A stretch of DNA of 64,000 nt, taken from the NCBI GenBank assembly GCA_905182985.1, contig CAJJDN010000052.1:187551-251550 (forward strand). Reading direction: 5' to 3'. The stretch comes from Paramecium sonneborni (Eukaryota > Ciliophora > Oligohymenophorea > Peniculida > Parameciidae). The position numbers were made by a program, and so were the translations under genes. This document shows, in pieces, positions 11,258 to 27,924 of the stretch; within the stretch, counting starts at the first letter, position 1; each line of letters opens with the position of its first letter. The notes under the pieces are model-generated. The model was not told where the DNA came from. It made no database searches and saw nothing but the letters and a program-made list of their open reading frames with translations.

Positions 11258-11766
11258 TCAAAAGTTGAAAATTTAGTTAAGATAAATATTTAGATATTTA
11301 TAAGAGATGCTAAAATTTATTTGATTTTTAATTTAAAGGTTAGATGATAATCTATGATATTTAGTCAGAATTTACAAACCATTTATTAATTTGTATTGTT
11401 TTGTGCTTAGTTCTGAAAATTGGGAGTTCGAGGTTGAGAGTATTTTATTCAGAATTATTGATTTAATGTAAGTTATTCTGGATCTTATTGATAAAGATTA
11501 TTCATCATCTTTATAAAATTAGATTGGAGGAGGAAAAATTTTAACAATGATTTAATTATCAACATCAGATTATTTATTGATTAAGTAAGAGATTTAATTT
11601 AATTGATAAGCTTTTTTTCATATCAGAAGTAGACGTATATACTTCTTGTAAATATATTCTATTATAGATTATTATCCTACTTATTTTTGAAGATATTATT
11701 AATGACAGCTTGCGATTTGCTGAATCCTATTCCCAGACTTAAAAAAGTGTACAAAAAGAGGTCCAT
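11258..11766 (-). CDS. Hypothetical protein with hydrophobic N-terminus, 158 aa
   Basis: Starts ATG 11766. The first residues MDLFLYTFLSLGIGFSKSQ look like a short signal peptide or signal anchor. One 32-nt intron after IFTR leaves 477 nt, a multiple of three, and the gene ends TGA 11258-11260. The mature part is polar with a Pro patch (KIFPPPIQFYKDD) and an N/I/Q-rich tail. The family is not recognised. The upstream neighbour on the same strand (eL24) ends about 90 bp away, but there is no sign of functional linkage. Confidence 0.5.
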
Positions 11767-11857
11767 AAAAATTTATATATATATAAATTAAATTATTGGT
11801 TAAAGGATGGAAATAACTGGATGATGGAAATATTTTATACGTGTTTATATTGTAAAA

Positions 11858-12393
11858 TCATTTTTTGGCTTTGTTGGTTTTAGCAGCACCTTTTTATGCT
11901 TTTTATTAAGCTTTGACTTCTGCTTTTTATGCTACTTTTTAAGCTGCAGCAGGTTTCTTCTTTTAAGCTTCAATTTACTTTTACTTTCTATCTTTAATTT
12001 CTCTAGCTGCTTATTCAGCTTATGCCTTTCTAGTTTCTAAATTTCATTAGAAATATGTATTACTATCATCTTCCTTTCTTCTTCTTCTGATTTCTTCTAA
12101 TGAAATACCAACAATTGCTCTTTGTACTTTAAGATTTCTAATTCTTCTTTTTTTTGCTCCTTCATCTGTCTTAATTTTCTTATTTAATCTTCTCCAAGCA
12201 ACAGTCCATTGAATTTCTTATGATTTAATCTTAATTATGATTATGATTATTAATATACTTTTCTTGCACTAAAAGCTCTACTCTTTTAATTCAAGTAATA
12301 GAAGAGTCTGCCATCTTTGGCAACAAATCTTCTTCCATGTCCAGGATAGATTCTCCATTCGCTAAAAGAGCACAAATCTGTTTTAATAACCAT
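11858..12393 (-). CDS. RPL24: 60S ribosomal protein eL24
   Basis: Structural protein of the large ribosomal subunit. The N-terminus MVIKTDLCSFSEWRIYPGHG carries the eL24 signature with the first Cys retained. It continues RRFVAKDGRLFYYLNQKSR, IQWTVAWRRLNKK and QRAIVGISLEEI. The C-terminus is a long Ala/Lys/Gln tail ending AAKTNKAKK, as in eukaryotic eL24. Two introns, 29 nt and 27 nt, give 480 nt (159 aa), the expected size. The zinc-type CxxC found in archaeal homologs is not complete, which is usual in eukaryotes. Start is ATG 12393, stop TGA 11858-11860. High codon preference for AGA and GGA-type codons fits a highly expressed gene. Confidence 0.95.
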
Positions 12394-12421
12394 TATTTAA
12401 AAAATATTTAAATCTTAATTT

Positions 12422-13718
12422 TCATTCCATTACAGAGTGTTTCAATGTTTTATCTTCTGGATCTTCAATCTCTCCTGTCCATTTTTTTGTTTTTAATTTT
12501 CCTTATAATTCATTAACAACATCTTATTTTTCTTATTATGGTTCATTAAGTTTTTCAAGCTAACCTAATTTTTCTTCTATTTCTTCTAATTTAGCAAGTT
12601 CAATCATTTATTTAACTTATTTATCTTCATCTACTTCTTCTGATTCTTCTTTATGTTCTATCTATTCTGTTAACTTATCTATAAGTTCATTCTATTTCAA
12701 TAAAGCATTTAAATCATCTACTAAATCTAATTCTTCTATCTCATTATCTTATAATCCTACATATGTTAATCCAATATCTTCTCTTTCAAGAACATTTATA
12801 AATTCAAATATAGACTTATCTGTTAAATGATTATTCCATAATTGTAGTTTCTTTAAATACTTTAAACTAGGCCATAATATTGATGCAGCACTATCTGAAA
12901 ATCCTGTATTTCCTAAATTCAGATCTTCCAATATTTTATTTTTCTTTAAACAAATTGCTATTTATTTTATTGTTGCCAATTCCATTCCAATATCATTCAA
13001 ATATAAAATTTTTATTGTCTTATTCTTTTTTAATGCTTAAAAGAATGGAACCAATGATTTTGATGTCAATGGATTATTACCAAAATGAATTACTGATAAA
13101 TTAGGAAGACTATTTGTAGCCAATAATGTAGAAAAACAAACCAATCCTATAAAAATTATATTATACTTTTAATACCATAATCTGATATATTATTTGCTGG
13201 CACTTATAATTATTACAGATTCTTTAATTCTGGTAATGCATAACAAAGTTAAATAAAAGTTGAATCATCAATCGAACAAGAACTCATACTCAATATTTTC
13301 AATTATTTGAAGCAACTTGAAATCTCTATCAAACCTTAAATACCAATCTACAAATATATAATTCACAATTATCCTACTTCAGTAATTTCATTATTCCCAA
13401 TATATATTTCTTTAATTTTATCGTGCCATTACAATCCTGTCAACATATCAATAAATCCTCTGTCACTTATTGAATTTGCTCCAATATGAAATACTGTTAA
13501 TTCTGCTTAACATTCATGAAGATATAATGCTATCTTAATATATTACAATAATATTTTACAGTCAAAGCATCTAGATCATCTAATTTCTTTGCACTTACAT
13601 CTAAAAACTTTCCACAGCTTCTCAACTCTTCTAACAACCATTATTTACGTTTTTCAACCTTTTCTTCAAATTCCTTTTTAAATTATTCTTCATCTATTTC
13701 CTTCTCATTTTGATCCAT
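12422..13718 (-). CDS. Leucine-rich-repeat protein with acidic C-terminus (RanGAP/RNI-type)
   Basis: The N-terminus after ATG 13718 (MDQNEKEIDEEQFKKEF) is helical and charged. Several ribonuclease-inhibitor-type LRRs follow, for example LTVFHIGANSISDRGF, IKEIYIGNNEITEVG, LKILSMSSCSIDD, MEDLNLGNTGFSDSA and LKKLQLWNNHLTDKS. The last 110 residues are strongly acidic (DLVDDLNALL, HKEESEEVDEDK), ending KTLKHSVME at TGA 12422. An LRR array followed by an acidic tail is the layout of Ran GTPase-activating proteins, but I did not see a diagnostic catalytic arginine loop, so a generic LRR scaffold is equally possible. Introns interrupt it (for example after DALT). It starts about 185 bp from the divergent kinase gene. 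Confidence 0.7.
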
Positions 13719-13902
13719 TTTTATTATATATATATATAATATTTTCGTAACTTAAATACTCCAATCATATGATCTATACAAATTGAATGTGATTCATATA
13801 ATAGTGAATTTTTTCAACAAACTATTCAATTCTTACAAATGAAATCAAATATACAAATATTATGACATTTTTTATTTTAAAAAAACATAAATATTTTTAA
13901 AA

Positions 13903-15036
<1,134 letters not shown>

Positions 15037-15213
15037 TTATTAATATATCATCAAAATAATTATTGTTTATTTAATATATTATTTTATAACACATTATAAA
15101 TATTGAAAACAAGTATATATATATATTTCTAATTGAGTCTTGTAAATTAATATATATAAATTTCTAATTAAGTATGAAAATTTAGAATAATTAAAAATAA
15201 AGAGAATAAAAAT

Positions 15214-15980
15214 AATTATTGATAATCCTATAAGCAAAAACTAATCAATTCTTTTGACAAAGGCAAAGAATGTATTTACAGGATTACTTTACACATCATA
15301 GGATACATAGGATTAAAAAAAGCAAAGAAATAACATAGAAGGAGATTTTTTTGTATAGATAAATGGTTATGTTTATAAATTGAAAGAGGTGAGGGATTTT
15401 TTAGATAATATAAATATATGGATATAAGGTTGATTCAATATGAATGTAAATAGGTGAGATAATTATTCAGAATGTTATTTACAGAGAAGATTAATGTGGA
15501 AGTATTTAGATTACCAAAAATAAGGAGTATTAAAAATTGGAAGAGTTAATTTCATTTTTGAAAAGATCATATTATGGTTTATACTACAAGAAAGATTAAA
15601 TTTATATATTTTCATTTTAGGGAAATGTATACAAATAAAAAGTATGCAGTATGAAATTTTAGTAGATGAAAAATAAATAGAATTTCGTGTTAGATAAGGA
15701 GTAAATTATTTGAAGATGAAGAATGTATCAGAATAAACTGTTCGCATATTTAGAGAAGATTTTTTTCATTTTAATACATTGGGAGTAGGAGATTAAGATA
15801 AAAAGCAAATATATTTAGAAGAGAATTTTTATCAGAAAGATTTCCATAAGATTTCTTGAGAAATATGGATAAAGATAATAAAGGAGATTAAAGTGATTTA
15901 CGTATAATAGTATTTGATGAAATAGATGCAATATGTGAATAAAGAGGATCAATAAATTCTGGAACAGATTCTTACTAGAA
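15214..15980 (+). pseudogene. Decayed NSF (N-ethylmaleimide-sensitive factor) pseudogene
   Basis: Pieces of the NSF AAA ATPase that drives SNARE disassembly. A possible N-domain region (NPISKNQSILLTKAKNVF) is followed by disordered frames. Then comes the D1 entry FNTLGVG, a frame slip, NIFRREFLSERFPQDF, and almost directly the Walker B region DLRIIVFDEIDAICEQRGS. In intact NSF about 70 residues including Walker A sit between the last two blocks; here they are gone. The reading then ends a few codons later (NSGTDSYQ) without D1 remainder or D2. Several in-frame TGA codons and a frameshift are present. The 3' end runs into the convergent minus-strand gene whose stop is at 16014. It is probably a relic of a paralog lost after duplication. 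It cannot make an active ATPase. Confidence 0.8.
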
Positions 15981-16013
15981 TTTTTTTAATATACTTTATT
16001 ATATATTATAAAA

Positions 16014-17951
16014 TCATTCAATAAAATCTTTGACAAATAAATTTGGACTCTATTTTCTTTTCATATCATGTTATATTTATAATAATTTTATAAGATTAGG
16101 ATCCATTAAAGATATAAGTTTATTTGTTATTGGATCATCCAAATTCTCTAGTAATTAATCTAAAACTTATTATGCTTCTAGCGATTTCTATTTTAACCCT
16201 TTTTCAGGTTTTAACAAAGAAGAGTATTATTAGTTCTCTCCCTATTATTAACTCATTGGATCTAGATTAATTAATGGTTTAGGAAGAAAGTCAAATAAAT
16301 GTACTTACTCTTTTGAAAGTAATATCATTTTTAATTTATCTATTTCTTACAACTTATCTATAATAAAAAGTATATCTAGGCATTTATTTAGTTTCTATTC
16401 TGAATAATTTAATTACTTGTACTTTCCTTCTTTCTTTCTTTTATAAATTTAATATATTATTACCCACACTTCAAATATTTCAAATAATCAAATTGGTTAA
16501 ATTGCAATTTTTATATTGTTACACTAAAGAATTTTCGAAAAGCAGCATTTATCCTTTTTTAAAGTATCTTATCATTTTCAGGTGAATTAGTAAAGTTTTA
16601 GGAAGACTTTTCAGTTTAAGCAGAATTAATCATATCTGTTTTTGAAGTTTTAATCTTAACTCTGCCTCTTGGAAATCTTGAACTTGTTTTTTATTTTAAA
16701 GAGTTTAGTTTAATAGAAACATCATTCTCATTTGTATAAATATTTTCTTAAAATTGATTTTATTTATCAAACATTTTATTTTCATTTTCGTCTGAATCTA
16801 TTTATTTTTAACCTTCAAAATTAAATAGTGTATTAATAATTTCCATCTTAAATAACATTTACGAAAATGGTCGCACTATGATTGAAAAAGCAAGCATCAA
16901 TAGTTCCCATAAACCTCCTGCCTATGCAAAGATATCTTATAACTTAGGATAAATTCTATAACTTATATTTTCAGTATTTGATAATCTAATTTATACAGTG
17001 GCTAAAGATTCATCACTATTAAAATCAATTATCTCTTAATTTTTTTAATACCTTATAGTAGAATCTTTTCTAACTAATTCATCTAATAATCCTTCTTCAG
17101 TCAATGTAGTAATTGGTTACATAAATATTGTAATATCTTTCATCACTTAACTTGAGATTGTTGTTTAAATTTCCTCAACCTTAGCAACATTTGGCTATTC
17201 ATAATTCCTTAAATCAATATTGTAAGACGATATTTAAAATTATATGTAATTCCTTCTTAATTTTTCTTAAATCTCCACTTTTGATTTACATTTCACACTT
17301 TCACCTAAATTTATAATAAAAACTACTATTGTTTGTATCATTAACACATAATTAGAAATTTATGTATATATATGTATAATTCTCTTAATCAGGTGTGCCA
17401 CTCAAACTTAACTCTGAAATTTTATCCCAATCTACACAATAAGTGTTATTAAAATCTACATTATTCAATTGTTCTTCTATCTCTTAATAAGTTATTCCAA
17501 TTTTAGAACATTTCGTAAGGGGAATCTCTGTTTTTATTAAACTTGAAATTGTTTCATTATTAACTCTTCTAATTTTATTTTTATTTTACTTTCTTTAAAC
17601 TCTATTAATCAGAGCAGCATTGACTTTGTAAACTGATTCATCTATATAGTTTGTCTAATTATAGTTCTAAAAGGCAAATTATAAAGTGAAATTATCTTAA
17701 ACTAATGGATAATTTGAAATCTCTTCGTAATAAATCTCTGAATAGAGAGTTTGAAATTCTTTTCTCTTTCCTAATTAAACAAATTTGTTAACGATATATG
17801 TTATTATACATCCAATTAATAATAATGTCATCAATGCTCCAAAAAAAGTATGATGTGAACGTTATCTTTAAATCATTAATTCAACAGGTGATGCAAATAT
17901 ATCTATTTTTTTTATTAAATGCTGGATTTGCCATATTTTATTTTTTTTCAT
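16014..17951 (-). CDS. Two-span membrane protein, ciliate family, paralog of 21645-23348
   Basis: Starts ATG 17951 (MKKNKIWQIQHLIKKID). A juxtamembrane motif DIFASPVELMIQRQRSHHTF leads into TM1 (FGALMTLLLIGCIITYIV). A large, presumably lumenal or extracellular domain with NNT/NDT glycosylation-type sites follows. Then comes a conserved segment (QPITTLTEEGLL, SYRIYPKLQ) before TM2 (AGGLWELLMLAFSIIV). The cytosolic tail includes CLDILFIIDKLQEIDKLKMI and LFDFLPKPLI, which match the paralog almost position by position. At least one small intron is present in the lumenal domain. It ends TGA 16014-16016. The function is unknown; the architecture is common in Paramecium and Tetrahymena membrane proteins of unassigned role. 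Confidence 0.75.
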
Positions 17952-18502
17952 CAGGAAATTTTAAATTTATATTATCTATCGTATACAATATTTTGATTCG
18001 TTTTATTTTAATTCTTAACTTAATTCACATTAATCTTATTATCATTCAAAAATTCTTAAAAGTTAACAATGAAACTATTTTTATTTTATCGACTTAATAA
18101 AATATTCAAATTATATTGATTGTTGTCCAAGTTTTAGAAATTAAAGTATATAATTGTAATAATAATTTTTTATTGAATTCTAATTAACATCTTTCATAAG
18201 GTAAGTTAAGAAATTTGATACTAAGATGTAACGTAGACAATATATGCCAGTTTAAATTAATTTTTAAATAGAAAATAGTTTTTTTATTTTTAATAAATTT
18301 AAATTTAATGATAAACAATAGAATAAATGTTCGTTTTATAAAATTAATTTTAATAAGTAAAATATTATAATTAAATTGGAATAGGATAATATTATTAATA
18401 GATTACCATTCTTGTGAAGCCGAAATAATTGAATTTAATTGCAATATTCTTTTCTATTTAGTTATAATATAAATTAATTGGTTCATAATTATTAATAAAT
18501 TA
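17952..18502. other. Intergenic, no supported gene
   Basis: About 550 bp between two minus-strand genes. It is AT-rich, with short open stretches on the plus strand and no domain or start context that I trust. It probably holds the promoter for the gene starting at 17951 and the 3' region of the ISWI gene. Confidence 0.5.
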
Positions 18503-21574
<3,072 letters not shown>

Positions 21575-21644
21575 TTAATTAAATTATGATTTTAAGAGGC
21601 ATCAATTAACCATTTAATCATCAAATTATTTAATCCTCAATTTA

Positions 21645-23348
21645 ATGAAAAAATATAAAAAACTACTTAAACCCTTCCGATCTCTAGATCTCTTCACCAA
21701 ACCTGTATCTCTACTAATCAAAGATAGAGAGCGTCACAAAACTTATTGTGGGGCATTCCTCACCATTATTATTATATCTATGATGAGTGTCCTCTTATTC
21801 ACGAATTTCAATAATTTAGATAAGAATCCTCATTCCTATCAATATCAGATATACCATCAAGCATTAAACTGTACCCAATTAATTAATTTTACTATACAAA
21901 TAACTGGATTAGATGAACAAGACTTAGATGTAAACACTTCAGATGGCCAACTTTAAATGAGTTAGAATCTCTATTAATATGCTTAATAAGTAAGTTTATA
22001 TGAAACAGAACAAAGAGTTTAGTTTGTTATTGTAGAGATCTATCTCAAGAATGATAGTCAACTATAAAAAACAGTGAAAAGTCTTGATTTCTAGTTTTAA
22101 ATACCAACTTTTTATTATGATTTATAAGATGTTTAAGATCCTGTAAAAATGAGAATTGAGAAAATTGATACAACTTTAAGTCCAAGTGTTTAAAAAAGAA
22201 TTGATATCTACATGAGTCCACTTACTGTTATTTCAGATAATGGTATGGTATTGAAAGATGAGACAAAACAAAGTTTGTTAGCATATCACCATCATTAAGA
22301 AATGTATGAGGTTGGGAATGCTTTAAAATTACTTCATATGAGAATACGTTTGAATAAAACAGAGTTTGTTTAATACCGATCGTATCCAAAATTATAATAG
22401 ATTCTTGGAGAAGCTGGTGGATTATGGAATGTCATTTTCACATTAGCAATGTTCTTATAACTGCCATTTAGCAATTTATCTTATCGATTGTAAATAATCA
22501 ATTCTCTATTTAATTTTTCAAACGATGATGATTCAACGGCTAATAATGATAATAATAATAAGATAAAGGTTGATAATGAAAAATTAATTGAGAAAGCTGT
22601 AAGTCCATAATAGATTGACAAGAAAATTCCATTGTGTTAAAGTGAAGTAAATCTTCCAATAGTTCCTGTATTGAAGAAATAAAAAAGTTGGAGTTAATTA
22701 AATTAATTGAATATTAAGAAAAGATTGTATAGTATATAAAGAAAGAGTCAGATGATAACAGAGGCTGATAGTGAGAATCAGAAGGCTCATATAACAAATG
22801 AGATTTCAGCATCAATTAAAAGATTTTTTAGAGTTGTTACCCAAAAGCTTAATTTGAATCTTTTGGAATATATAACATTTTAATTTCCAAGAAGGAAGAA
22901 TAATAACAATATAAAATATTAGTAATTTGAATTTGCAGTTAATCGAATCTAAAAATCACTGGACATTCTATACATTATAAATAAATTACATGAAATTGAT
23001 AAATTAAAATTTATCCTTTTGAATAAAGCATAGATCAAGATGTTTGATTATTTACCTAAACCATTTATAGGAGCAGATCCGTAAGATATTTCAGATGATA
23101 ACTTTTGTTCACTTTTGAAACCAGCAAAGACTCCTTATCAAAAGGCATTAGAGGCTTAGCAAGCGTTTAAAGAAATTATTACTAACTATTAAGATCCAAT
23201 AAATTAGAAATTAATAAATAGTATGGATGAACCTATCATAGATTTAATGAAATTATAGTTGAATTAGGATATTTAAATATTAGACACATCAGTGATTAAT
23301 TAATTAGTTTAGAGTGCTGAATATAAATTAGATACAGCAAGACAATGA
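21645..23348 (+). CDS. Two-span membrane protein, ciliate family, 567 aa, intronless
   Basis: Paralog of 16014-17951. From ATG 21645: a basic start (MKKYKKLLKPFRSLDLFTKP) leads into TM1 (AFLTIIIISMMSVLLFTNF, about residues 37-55). A lumenal domain of about 190 residues with several N-x-S/T sites (NCT, NFT, NDS, NKT) ends at RSYPKLQQILGEAGG. TM2 is GLWNVIFTLAMFLQLPF. A cytosolic tail of about 300 residues contains an N/D-rich spacer (TANNDNNNK) and the conserved block SLDILYIINKLHEIDKLKFI with DYLPKPFIGADPQ. It ends TGA 23346-23348, about 30 bp before the convergent stop of the P5 ATPase. The role is unknown; the tail block conserved in both copies suggests a protein interaction site. Confidence 0.8.
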
Positions 23349-23378
23349 CCATATAGAGTGAATATATATTTAAATCTA

Positions 23379-26300
23379 TCAATTTTGATTTCCTAAATTA
23401 ATTTCTACTTCTGAGTATTTCTAATTCATTTTAGCAGTAACGAATTTCTCATAAAGTGCAATTGTAATCCCTACAACAATGTTTACAATTAGAATTTATA
23501 TTTTGAAATCCGTTGGAAATTCTACTTCCAAATCTAAAAATTCAATTAAATTTGGGAAGAATATTAATATAATCTATCCCAAAATACCCAAAGATATGGA
23601 TAAAATATAATAAATATTCTAATAGATAGCTTCTCTGAAAGGGGGTCCCTAAGTATATGCAATAGCTACAGCCAAGATTTCAGTGCTAGATGTTATAAGC
23701 AGAATAGAGTTAATGTAATTTGGTTGTATGTAATAATCATCATTTACCAGATCAATTGTGATTGATTAATAAAAATCTTATTGTTTCAATAATTAGTGCA
23801 TAATTATTTAAGCTAAAAAACTAATGAAAACTATAACACAAACAGAAGATAAAACAGGTAATGAAATCAAATTACTTATAGGTCTATAATTTGCTAATTT
23901 ATTATATGATTTTGTTAAATCCATTGTGAAAGCTAATGGAATAATCAACCAAAGATCTTAATAAAGATATTAGACTTAAGTGAAATCTGTATCATAAAAA
24001 TAACATTGTAAAACAGAAACCGATTAGATACATGAATAAAGAGTCATAAATTTAAAGCATTCTACACAAGTTACTAAACAAGCTCTCCCTTCTTTTATTA
24101 GATTAATAATAGTTGATATATTGAATATTGTACTTGTGAATGGAGAAGCCAAAGAAGCATCTTCTAATGATAATGCCAAACCAACATCTGCTTATCTCAA
24201 AGCACAAGTATCATTAGTTCCATCTCCACAAAATGCAATAAAATTCATTTTATCTTATCTTAAGAGGAGCATTAAATCTCCTTTGTTATTAGGTTTCATT
24301 CTTGAATAAATGTATATTCTTTATAATAGATTTAGTATCAATTACTAATTGTCTATTAATGCATTATATTAATATTATAAATGTTCAAATACCTATCCTG
24401 TTATTGCTAATTAAAAGTTACAAGTTAATTTCATAATTTCATTTGTTTCTAAATTTTAAACCTAAGTAGAATCTAAACTATAACAACTTCTATTTTTATC
24501 TACTTTATTCAATTTTAATTGTTTTAGTTCATTCCAATATAATATATCATTATTCAAAAATCCTAAAAATATTCTGCTATTTTGATCCAATATGTTACAT
24601 TATAATCCTATGTTAATTGCTGTGTATGGATTATCCCCTGTAACCATAATTGATTTAATATTACTCTACTTTAAACTTATGATTGTTGATTGAGTTTCTT
24701 TCTTTAATTTATTCTCAAAAATTAAGAATCCTAAGAATATCATATTTTATTCATATATTTCTCTCTTATGCAATGATTACAAATTTAAATGATTAATATC
24801 TCTATAACAACAAGCAATGATTCTGAATCCTTAAGAACTATACCTATAAAGAAGATTGTTATAGTTTGAAGGTATATTGATACAGATATTCTATATTTAT
24901 TCAGGTGATCCTTTACAATATAAAATATTCTCATTAGTTATTACTGACATTCTTTACAATTCAGCTTAGAAATCATATCTCTTTATAACTACAATTTCTT
25001 TCATTCCTTTTTTTGCTTTACTCTCTTCTAATAATTCCCATCCTGTTTCTTAAAACATACATAGATCAATAGGATCTCCCATTATTTCTTTATTTATTAT
25101 TGATAATGAATGACAAACAGCCATACATTCATTAAATTAATTAGATACTTCTTTTACCATTTATAATCTATTAAAACCTTAATCTTTAACTTCTCTACAA
25201 CCTAATACATCAAGTCCTAATTCTGTTAAAGTACCTGTTTTATCAAAAGCTATTAAATTTACTTTACTTGCTACATTTATTTTATCTGGCTTTACACATT
25301 AAATAGATTTATCTTCTAAACGCTTCAATGCAAGACTTATACCAGCTCCTAAAGCAGTTGGTAATGTTGCAGGCACTATTATTGTTATTATTTCTAAAGC
25401 ATTTATTATACTTTCTCCTAAAGCAATACCTTAAGCTCCACTTATTAAAATTGTAATATTAGCTTATATTAAACCTAATGTAGCTAATACAAATAAATAT
25501 CTTAATGAATCTCTATAAAAACTAAATGTTTAGGTTCTATTAAACATTATTGATCTAGCCAAACTACCTTTTAATGTTTGAAATCCAGTCTAATAAACTA
25601 TTGCCTTAGCATTTTCACCATTTTAAGAATAACTTCTTAAGCAAGTAGTTCCACAGAATAACATTTTATTTTCATTTCCCTTTTATTAAAAAAAAATTTC
25701 ACTTTTTTCTAAACTGGATTTATTAATTGGTACACTTTCACCTGTTAAGACAGCTTCATTCATTACACAATTTCCTTCAATTAAAATACAATCACAACTA
25801 ATTTTAGTATGTCCTTCAATTATTAATAAGTCTCCTGGAATTAATTCTTTTGATTGTATAGTTATTTGATTATTATTTCTAATTACTTTAACATCTACAT
25901 TGAATCTAATCATTTTTTATATTTTAAATAAATTTTTTCTTACATCTCTTAATTCAATAGAAATCTAAATGATAGTGATTACTAAAATAAAAAGAGAGTA
26001 ATTTAAATAATCATCATATGCCCACAAAGCTAAAGCACTAAATTAAAAGATATTAAAAGGTGTTAATATTTCATCAAGTAAAAGTAGAGGAATTGGTTTG
26101 ATTGGTACTTCCATTATATTCTCTCCATAAACAGTTGTTAAATTAGTAAGACCTGTCATATTACAAATTTTATCTTAAGTGTATTCAGAAAATGAATTTC
26201 TCATTTAAATCAATGATTTTGTATAAGAATCTATATAATATTAACTAAGTTCATAACTAAAAACTCGTGCATTTTTAGAAAATGGATGATCCTAAACAAT

Positions 26301-26663
26301 CGAAACCTTACATAGTTAATCATCTGCAATTGGAATTATATTTTTGGTCTTAATCACTAAAACATGTGTCATTGTACCAAATTAACATTTTTCAAATCTT
26401 TTTACATGATTTAAGCTTACAATAGAAACAATCTTAAATTGATGAACCATCTTTGAAATAAGTACAATAATCCAAGAGTTAAAATTATTAAAACATAATA
26501 AATGATCTATTTGTACTTATTGATCTTATAATAAATTGCAGTAAGTTTATATTGGTCTTCATAATCGCCTAGATATTCTAAAGTTGATTATCTAAAGTAT
26601 AAGAAGTTATTATTACCCAAAATCGATTTCTTCTTTTAGATTGGTCTCTAATAATTCAATCAT
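23379..26663 (-). CDS. P5-type (P5B-like) cation/polyamine-transporting ATPase
   Basis: P-type pump related to ATP13A proteins, which in animals export polyamines from late endosomes/lysosomes. Seen: N-terminal TM region with [15 protein letters not shown], actuator loop with [13 protein letters not shown]4 with [19 protein letters not shown], phosphorylation site [18 protein letters not shown], the substrate block [20 protein letters not shown], hinge [18 protein letters not shown] and six C-terminal spans. All catalytic residues are present, so it should be active. The TM4 motif is PATLP where human P5B enzymes have PP(A/V)LP. At least two introns occur near the 5' end (25 and 23 nt). Start ATG 26663, stop TGA 23379-23381. 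P5A is less likely, as its TM4 motif is PPELP. Confidence 0.88.
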
Positions 26664-26846
26664 AATTATTAAATAAAAAAGTTTATTTTGTTCTTTTATT
26701 AGAATTTGGAAATGATGGAAAAGAACTTAAAATAATAAAATTAAGATAAAGAAACAATAAATGTTAATATACAACTACAATAATATATATAAAGTGTTAG
26801 AGTGTCGATTATATGATATTCCTTATTATTTAATAATAATATCTTT

Positions 26847-27461
26847 TCAAGAGTCTTGATCGTCCTTTGGAAATCCTTTCCATTTAAAATTGTCAGCATA
26901 CTTTCTCTTTGAAGAATAACGAAAGTGTGGATATTGAACAATATATCCATATCCATCTTATTGACAAAATTCTAATGCAGCTTCCAAACTTTTGAACTTA
27001 TAAACATCTCTGCTCTTTTAATCTCTTGAAAAAGTCCATCCACTCCAAGGCATTCTATGAATTGGTCCTCTCTCAAATTAAACATTCCATTCATATCCTT
27101 ATTTCATAGTTGGATCTATGTTAATTTATAAAACTATTTACTTTAATGCATACGATTATCATCCATAATATAAACACGAGCTATTTTTGACTCTGGAGCA
27201 GGTAATGGGTTCATATCATAGTATCTATGATCGGATCTATTATCAAGACGAGAGGCTTAAAACTAATATTTTGCATATTTTACATCTAAAGAATCCAAAT
27301 TTGCTTTTGCTTGCATCTACAGGTACAACTTAATTGTAAACTGATATTCCATGTTACAAAACTTCTTAGTTTTTACTCTCTATCTCTTTACGAATCACTA
27401 TCAGAGAATTAAATGCCTTTTTGGCAATCTCTTGAATCCCTACAAATTGTCGAATTGACAT
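26847..27461 (-). CDS. NDUFS4: Mitochondrial complex I subunit NDUFS4, 187 aa
   Basis: Accessory subunit of NADH:ubiquinone oxidoreductase at the junction of the N and Q modules. The diagnostic ETC C1 domain is clear: KIARVYIMDDNRMHQ, QGYEWNVQFERGPIHRMPW, SGWTFSRDQKSRDVYKFKS, LEAALEFCQQDGYGYIVQYP and the end RKYADNFKWKGFPKD. The N-terminus MSIRQFVGIQEIAKKAFNS is basic and hydroxylated, as expected for a mitochondrial targeting presequence. Two introns of 25 and 26 nt leave 564 nt. Start ATG 27461, stop TGA 26847-26849. It lies head-to-tail, 26 bp from the next minus-strand gene. Confidence 0.9.
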
Positions 27462-27486
27462 TTATATATTAAAATAATAATTTAAG

Positions 27487-27924
27487 TCATCCCAATCGAT
27501 ATTTACTTATACTTTCTATTGTATCAGTATGCATTCTATGTCCTTTCTTTTACGAAGACTTCTAAATCATCACTTACGAACATTGCAGTTTATTTTATTT
27601 CTATCTAAAATTACGTACTTAATTCATTAGAAAGAATCTTTATGAATTAAGTTTTGTTTTTGTTGCTGTCATCTAATCAACTTTTAGTGGAGAAAGAGTG
27701 TTTAATTTATTCTCCTTTGATTTTCCTTTTTAAATAACAATTTAAGATAAAATTCTACGATGAATACGTCTTTATTGACTGTTGAGATCATATACATCTC
27801 CTTATAAGGAACTATATGATCTATCTGGTGAATATTCAAATTAATCAGCCCCTCTAGGAAAATTATATTCTTATGGACGTTTGCTTTCAACTGTTTATGT
27901 AAGCTTCTTGAGTCTCAGTCCCAT
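27487..27924 (-). CDS. Hypothetical basic protein, 145 aa
   Basis: Intronless ORF from ATG 27924 (MGLRLKKLTQTVESKRPQ) to TGA 27487-27489. It is rich in R, K, Q and S: SPDRSYSSLQGDVYDLN, QQRRIHRRILSQIV, SPLKVDQMTATKTK, and the end QKKGHRMHTDTIESI. Highly basic throughout, with no membrane span. It could be a basal-body, axonemal or nucleic-acid-associated protein, but nothing diagnostic is visible. Its 5' two-thirds lie within the duplicated block, so a partial copy appears at 28853-29159. Confidence 0.55.

Noticed and set aside
17798..18097. Plus-strand hydrophobic ORF of 99 codons
   Set aside because: Its left part is antisense to the first exon and TM1 of the membrane protein at 16014-17951. 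Hydrophobicity comes from AT-rich antisense sequence.
26741..26956. Standard-code minus-strand ORF beginning MDMDILFNIHTF
   Set aside because: Same strand but a different frame from NDUFS4; the true frame here encodes the conserved GYIVQYP region.
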